DNA of 8,566 bases from Nitrospirota bacterium (GTDB lineage Bacteria; Nitrospirota; Nitrospiria; Nitrospirales; NS-4), in NCBI GenBank assembly GCA_005877565.1, contig VBOK01000042.1, forward strand, positions 1-8,566, given 5' to 3'. Shown one piece after another: positions 5,828 through 8,566 of the stretch. The notes under the pieces were generated by a model, which made no database searches, was not told the DNA's origin, and worked only from the letters and a program-made list of their open reading frames with translations. The stretch's first letter is position 1. Every line of letters starts with the position of its first letter. Position numbers and translations under genes: made by a program.

Positions 5828-7525
5828 GTGATAGATATGAAGGGTATGACGGCCGGGAACTTCATCCGCGAGATCGTCGAGCACGACCTGAAGAGCGGCA
5901 AGCACCGTCGCGTCGTGACCCGCTTTCCTCCGGAGCCGAACGGCTACCTGCACATCGGGCACGCCAAGTCCATCTGCCTCAATTTCGGGCTCGCGCTGGA
6001 GCACGGCGGCGTCTGCCACCTGCGCTTCGACGATACGAATCCGAGCACGGAGAGCGTGGAGTACGCGGAGGCGATCCAGGCCGACGTGCGCTGGCTGGGC
6101 TTTGATTGGGGCGATCGGATGTTTTACGCCTCGGGCTATTTCGAGCAGCTCTACGAGTACGCCGTGGAGTTGATCCAGAAGGGGAAGGCTTACGTGGACA
6201 GCTTGAGCGCCGAGGAGATCCGGCAGTACCGGGGCACGCTGACCGAGCCGGGGAAGGACAGCCCCTACCGGAATCGGTCGGTCGAGGAGAGCCTGGACCT
6301 GTTCGCGCGCATGCGGGCGGGCGAGTTCAAGGACGGGGCCCACGTGCTGCGCGCCAAGATCGACATGGCCTCGCCCAACGTGAACATGCGGGACCCGACC
6401 ATGTACCGCATCCGTCACGTCGCCCATTACCGGACGGCCGACCAGTGGTGCATCTACCCGACCTACGACTACGCCCATCCGATCTCGGACGCCCTTGAGG
6501 GGATCACCCATTCCCTCTGCACGCTGGAGTTCGAGGACCATCGCCCGCTGTACGACTGGTTCCTGGACAACGTCAGCGTGCCGTGCCATCCCCAGCAGAT
6601 CGAGTTCGCGCGGCTCAACCTCACCCACACCATCATGAGCAAGCGGCGGCTCCTGGAACTGGTCGGCAAGGGGCACGTGGGCGGCTGGGACGATCCGCGC
6701 CTGCCGACCCTCAAGGGCTTGCGGCGGCGGGGTTACACGCCGGAGGCGATCCGCGCCTTCTGCGAGCACATCGGCGTGCAGAAGCGCGACGGGGTGGTCG
6801 AGATGGCCCTGCTCGAGCACTTCATCCGGGAGGACCTGAACAAGCGCGCGCCGCGCGTGATGGCGGTGCTGCGGCCCCTGCGAGTGGTCCTCGAGAACTA
6901 CCCGGAAGGCCGCGTGGAGGAGGTGGAAGCCGTCAACAACCCCGAGGATCCCGGCATGGGGACGCGGAAGGTGCCCTTCTCCCGAGTGCTGTACATCGAG
7001 CGGGACGACTTTCGCGAAGTGCCGCCGAAGAAATTCTTCCGCCTCGCGCCCGGCCAGGAAGTCCGCCTCCGCTATGCCTACATCATCAAGTGCGTGAGGG
7101 TCGTGAAGGAGGCGCGCACCGGCGAGATCGTCGAGCTGCGCTGCACCTACGATCCGGAGACGCGGTCGGGCGGGCCACAGGCGGGCCGCAAGGTGAAGGG
7201 CACGATCCACTGGGTGTCGGCCACCCACGCGCTGGACGCTGAGGTGCGGCTGTACGATCACCTCTTCGTCAAGGCCGATGCGGGCGATGTCCCCGAGGGG
7301 CAGGACTACACGGTGAATCTGAATCCGAGCTCACTGGAGCGTCTGAGAGGAGTGAAGGTAGAACCAAGCCTCGCGGGCGTGCAGCCTGGCAGCCGGTATC
7401 AGTTCGAGCGGCAGGGCTATTTCTGCGTGGACCCTGATTCCGCCGCGGGCAGGCTCGTCTTCAACCGGACGGTCGCGTTGCGGGACTCCTGGGCCAAGAT
7501 CGAAAAAGCACAGCAAGACGGCTAA
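5828..7525 (+). CDS. glnS: Glutaminyl-tRNA synthetase
   Basis: This enzyme charges tRNA-Gln with glutamine using ATP, in the cytoplasm. The ORF encodes 565 residues, close to the ~554 of E. coli GlnS. The class I ATP-binding motif appears in PPEPNGYLHIGHAKS (34-48, HIGH at 42-45). The KMSKS equivalent is IMSKR (269-273), the form seen in GlnRS. RFDDTNPSTE (67-76) and CTLEFEDHRPLYDW (231-244) are also typical of GlnRS/eukaryal GluRS-type enzymes and not of bacterial GluRS. The C-terminal half (about 340-555) is the two-barrel anticodon-binding domain. A cell with GlnRS need not use the GatCAB amidotransferase route for Gln-tRNA, though some bacteria keep both. The start is not certain: GTG 5828 has a weak GGA five bases upstream, while ATG 5837 and ATG 5846 are stronger codons with poor ribosome-site spacing. 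The stop codon overlaps the stop of the convergent gene. Confidence 0.96.
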   Translation: MIDMKGMTAGNFIREIVEHDLKSGKHRRVVTRFPPEPNGYLHIGHAKSICLNFGLALEHGGVCHLRFDDTNPSTESVEYAEAIQADVRWLGFDWGDRMFYASGYFEQLYEYAVELIQKGKAYVDSLSAEEIRQYRGTLTEPGKDSPYRNRSVEESLDLFARMRAGEFKDGAHVLRAKIDMASPNVNMRDPTMYRIRHVAHYRTADQWCIYPTYDYAHPISDALEGITHSLCTLEFEDHRPLYDWFLDNVSVPCHPQQIEFARLNLTHTIMSKRRLLELVGKGHVGGWDDPRLPTLKGLRRRGYTPEAIRAFCEHIGVQKRDGVVEMALLEHFIREDLNKRAPRVMAVLRPLRVVLENYPEGRVEEVEAVNNPEDPGMGTRKVPFSRVLYIERDDFREVPPKKFFRLAPGQEVRLRYAYIIKCVRVVKEARTGEIVELRCTYDPETRSGGPQAGRKVKGTIHWVSATHALDAEVRLYDHLFVKADAGDVPEGQDYTVNLNPSSLERLRGVKVEPSLAGVQPGSRYQFERQGYFCVDPDSAAGRLVFNRTVALRDSWAKIEKAQQDG

Positions 7526-8412
7526 GCCAGTAACTCTGCGGCCCGCAGAAACGTCATGGCGACTTCGTTCACCGGCCGGTGCTGGCCGTCCACCTGGTAG
7601 TTCAGCGTCCGCATGATCTCATCCGAGAACAGCCCCGATAGTTGCTCCAGTGCGCGCTTCAACGGGGGGTGCTTCGCCAACGCATCGGCCCGCACGGCCA
7701 GCGACGCCTGATACGGCGGAAAGTACCGCTTGTCATCCTTAAGGACCTTCACGTCCAGCACTGATAGCAGCCCGTCCGTCGCGCTGGCGGCCACCATGTC
7801 CACTTGTTTCTGCTCGAGAGCCCGGTACAGCAGGCCCAGGTCCATGGTTCGGGGCGATCTCTTGAGGGGCAGCTTGTAGGTCTTGAGCAGACCGGCCAGG
7901 CCGTCCCGCCGCTGCTGGAACTCGTAGCCCACGCCGAGCGTCCACCCGTTGGCGTGTCCGGCCGCATCGCTCAGGGTTTCGATCCCGTATTTGCGCGCGT
8001 CCTCCCCGCGGATCACCATCGCGAAGGTGTTGTTGAACCCCAGCGGGTCGAGCCACAGCACGTTGAAACGCTTCTGATACTCCTTCCGTACCCGGGCCAG
8101 GACAGCGGCAGGATCGGAGGAGAGAGGAAGCTTCAAGATCGCAGTGAGCGCGGTGCCGGTGTACTCGGGATAGAGAGCGAGGTCGCCCTTCACCAGTGCT
8201 TGATGCGCCAGCAGCGTGCCGCCGAGGTTCAGTTTCCGGTCCACCCGTTCTGACAGCCGGAGGCTCATGTGCTGGGCGACGATCTCACCCAGGATCACCT
8301 GCTCTGTGAAGTTCTTCGAGCCCACGGTGAGCAGGCGCTCCTTGCTGCAACCGAGGACCCAGTCAACTCCCGCGGCGGCGATCAGGCCGGCGACAATTTT
8401 TTCTCCGCCCAT
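7522..8412 (-). CDS. Glycine betaine/choline-type ABC substrate-binding lipoprotein (OpuBC/OsmF family)
   Basis: The product has 296 residues. It binds a quaternary-amine compatible solute outside the inner membrane and delivers it to the permease encoded just upstream. Family motifs are clear: LTVGSKNFTEQVILGEIVAQ (28-47), ALYPEYTGTAL (79-89), WLDPLGFNNTFAM (120-132), GYEFQQRRDG (162-171) and FPPYQASLAVR (231-241). The N-terminus has a lipobox-like VLGC with Cys22. The leader is atypical, with Glu4 and Asp17 close to or within the hydrophobic stretch, so lipidation is likely but not certain. The ATG at 8412 is supported by GGAGG at 8419-8423, six bases upstream. The gene starts inside the 3' end of the permease gene (31-nt overlap, different frame), which implies coupled translation. 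Its TAG stop overlaps the glnS TAA on the other strand. The exact ligand cannot be told from sequence alone. Confidence 0.93.
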   Translation of the reverse strand: MGGEKIVAGLIAAAGVDWVLGCSKERLLTVGSKNFTEQVILGEIVAQHMSLRLSERVDRKLNLGGTLLAHQALVKGDLALYPEYTGTALTAILKLPLSSDPAAVLARVRKEYQKRFNVLWLDPLGFNNTFAMVIRGEDARKYGIETLSDAAGHANGWTLGVGYEFQQRRDGLAGLLKTYKLPLKRSPRTMDLGLLYRALEQKQVDMVAASATDGLLSVLDVKVLKDDKRYFPPYQASLAVRADALAKHPPLKRALEQLSGLFSDEIMRTLNYQVDGQHRPVNEVAMTFLRAAELLA

Positions 8413-8566
8413 CCGAGTCCTCCGTCGGCCAGCAGGGCGATGATCGCGGCCGGCAAGGCTCCGGCCAGAATCTGCGCCGTGTCCACGGAGGCCAGCCCAC
8501 GGAAGATGAACACGCCAAGCCCGCCCCCGCCGATGGCCGCCGCGATCGTCGCCGTCCCGATCGTCG
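8382..8566 (-). CDS. Osmolyte ABC transporter permease, OpuBB/YehW type (C-terminal 60 residues, cut by window edge)
   Basis: The frame enters from the right edge (first whole codon at 8564) and stops with TGA at 8384-8382. The 60 visible residues begin TIGTATIAAAIGGGGLGVFI, the highly recognisable end of the glycine betaine/proline-type permease domain. A last hydrophobic helix (LAGALPAAIIALLADGGLG) and a short charged tail, WAEKKLSPA, follow. The protein forms the inner-membrane channel of an Opu/Yeh-type importer. It lies directly upstream of, and overlaps by 31 bases, the matching substrate-binding protein. In many bacteria these two parts are fused in one chain; here they are separate. 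The ATPase subunit is expected outside the window to the right. Confidence 0.9.
   Translation of the reverse strand, partial: TIGTATIAAAIGGGGLGVFIFRGLASVDTAQILAGALPAAIIALLADGGLGWAEKKLSPA
8419..8423 (-). promoter_or_regulatory. Ribosome binding site of the substrate-binding protein gene, inside the permease gene
   Basis: On the minus strand GGAGG sits six bases before ATG 8412 and lies within the coding sequence of the upstream permease. It fixes the start of the binding protein and shows that the 31-nt overlap is a working gene junction, not a start-prediction artefact. Confidence 0.75.

Noticed and set aside
5801..7261. A 486-codon open frame on the minus strand
   Set aside because: It is antisense to glnS, low in complexity and rich in Arg, His, Val and Leu. 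The complete HIGH and MSK motifs on the plus strand show which frame is coding.
1..8566. CRISPR arrays, insertion sequences, tRNA/rRNA genes, phage or defence genes
   Set aside because: I read both strands for repeated units, transposase-like frames and RNA gene signatures and saw none; the window is almost entirely filled by the listed genes.

Overview
The window is a compact, GC-rich bacterial chromosomal segment. It carries nine protein-coding genes, two of them cut by the window edges, and almost no non-coding DNA; the largest gaps are about 70-80 bases. An OmpH/Skp-type periplasmic protein, a short lipoprotein and a MacB-type permease point to a diderm (Gram-negative-type) envelope. The combination of a glutaminyl-tRNA synthetase and a MASE1 sensor with a C-terminal four-cysteine module would fit Nitrospirota or a deltaproteobacterial-type lineage. 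No marker here fixes the phylum, so that placement is a weak inference.

Layout, with the left block on the minus strand and read from 5756 down to 1: a MacB/FtsX-type ABC permease; an OmpH/Skp-like protein with a proline-rich tail; a small lipoprotein of unknown family; a long VLCAD/ACAD9-like acyl-CoA dehydrogenase; a MASE1 membrane sensor ending in a Cys4 module; and the N-terminal 82 residues of a membrane-bound HEAGH zinc metallopeptidase. The first three genes are 3-11 nt apart, and the last two overlap in a TGATG stop/start. The breaks around the dehydrogenase gene are 74 and 77 nt, so this may be one long transcript or two to three shorter ones. Diverging from the block, glnS (glutaminyl-tRNA synthetase) lies on the plus strand at 5828-7525. 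Converging on glnS from the right are the end of an OpuB/YehW-type osmolyte ABC permease and a complete OpuC/OsmF-type substrate-binding lipoprotein, both on the minus strand. These two overlap by 31 nt, and the binding-protein gene overlaps glnS tail-to-tail by 4 nt.

Functionally, the right side is a compatible-solute uptake system. The permease-OmpH-lipoprotein trio looks like an envelope-biogenesis or export unit whose ATPase is encoded elsewhere. The MASE1/metallopeptidase pair may be a membrane sensing and proteolysis unit. I found no mobile element, CRISPR array, tRNA, rRNA or defence system. The observations most worth following up are the coupled MASE1-Cys4 sensor and metallopeptidase, and the ATPase-less permease with its OmpH and lipoprotein partners. 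Neither is proven to be a new system.
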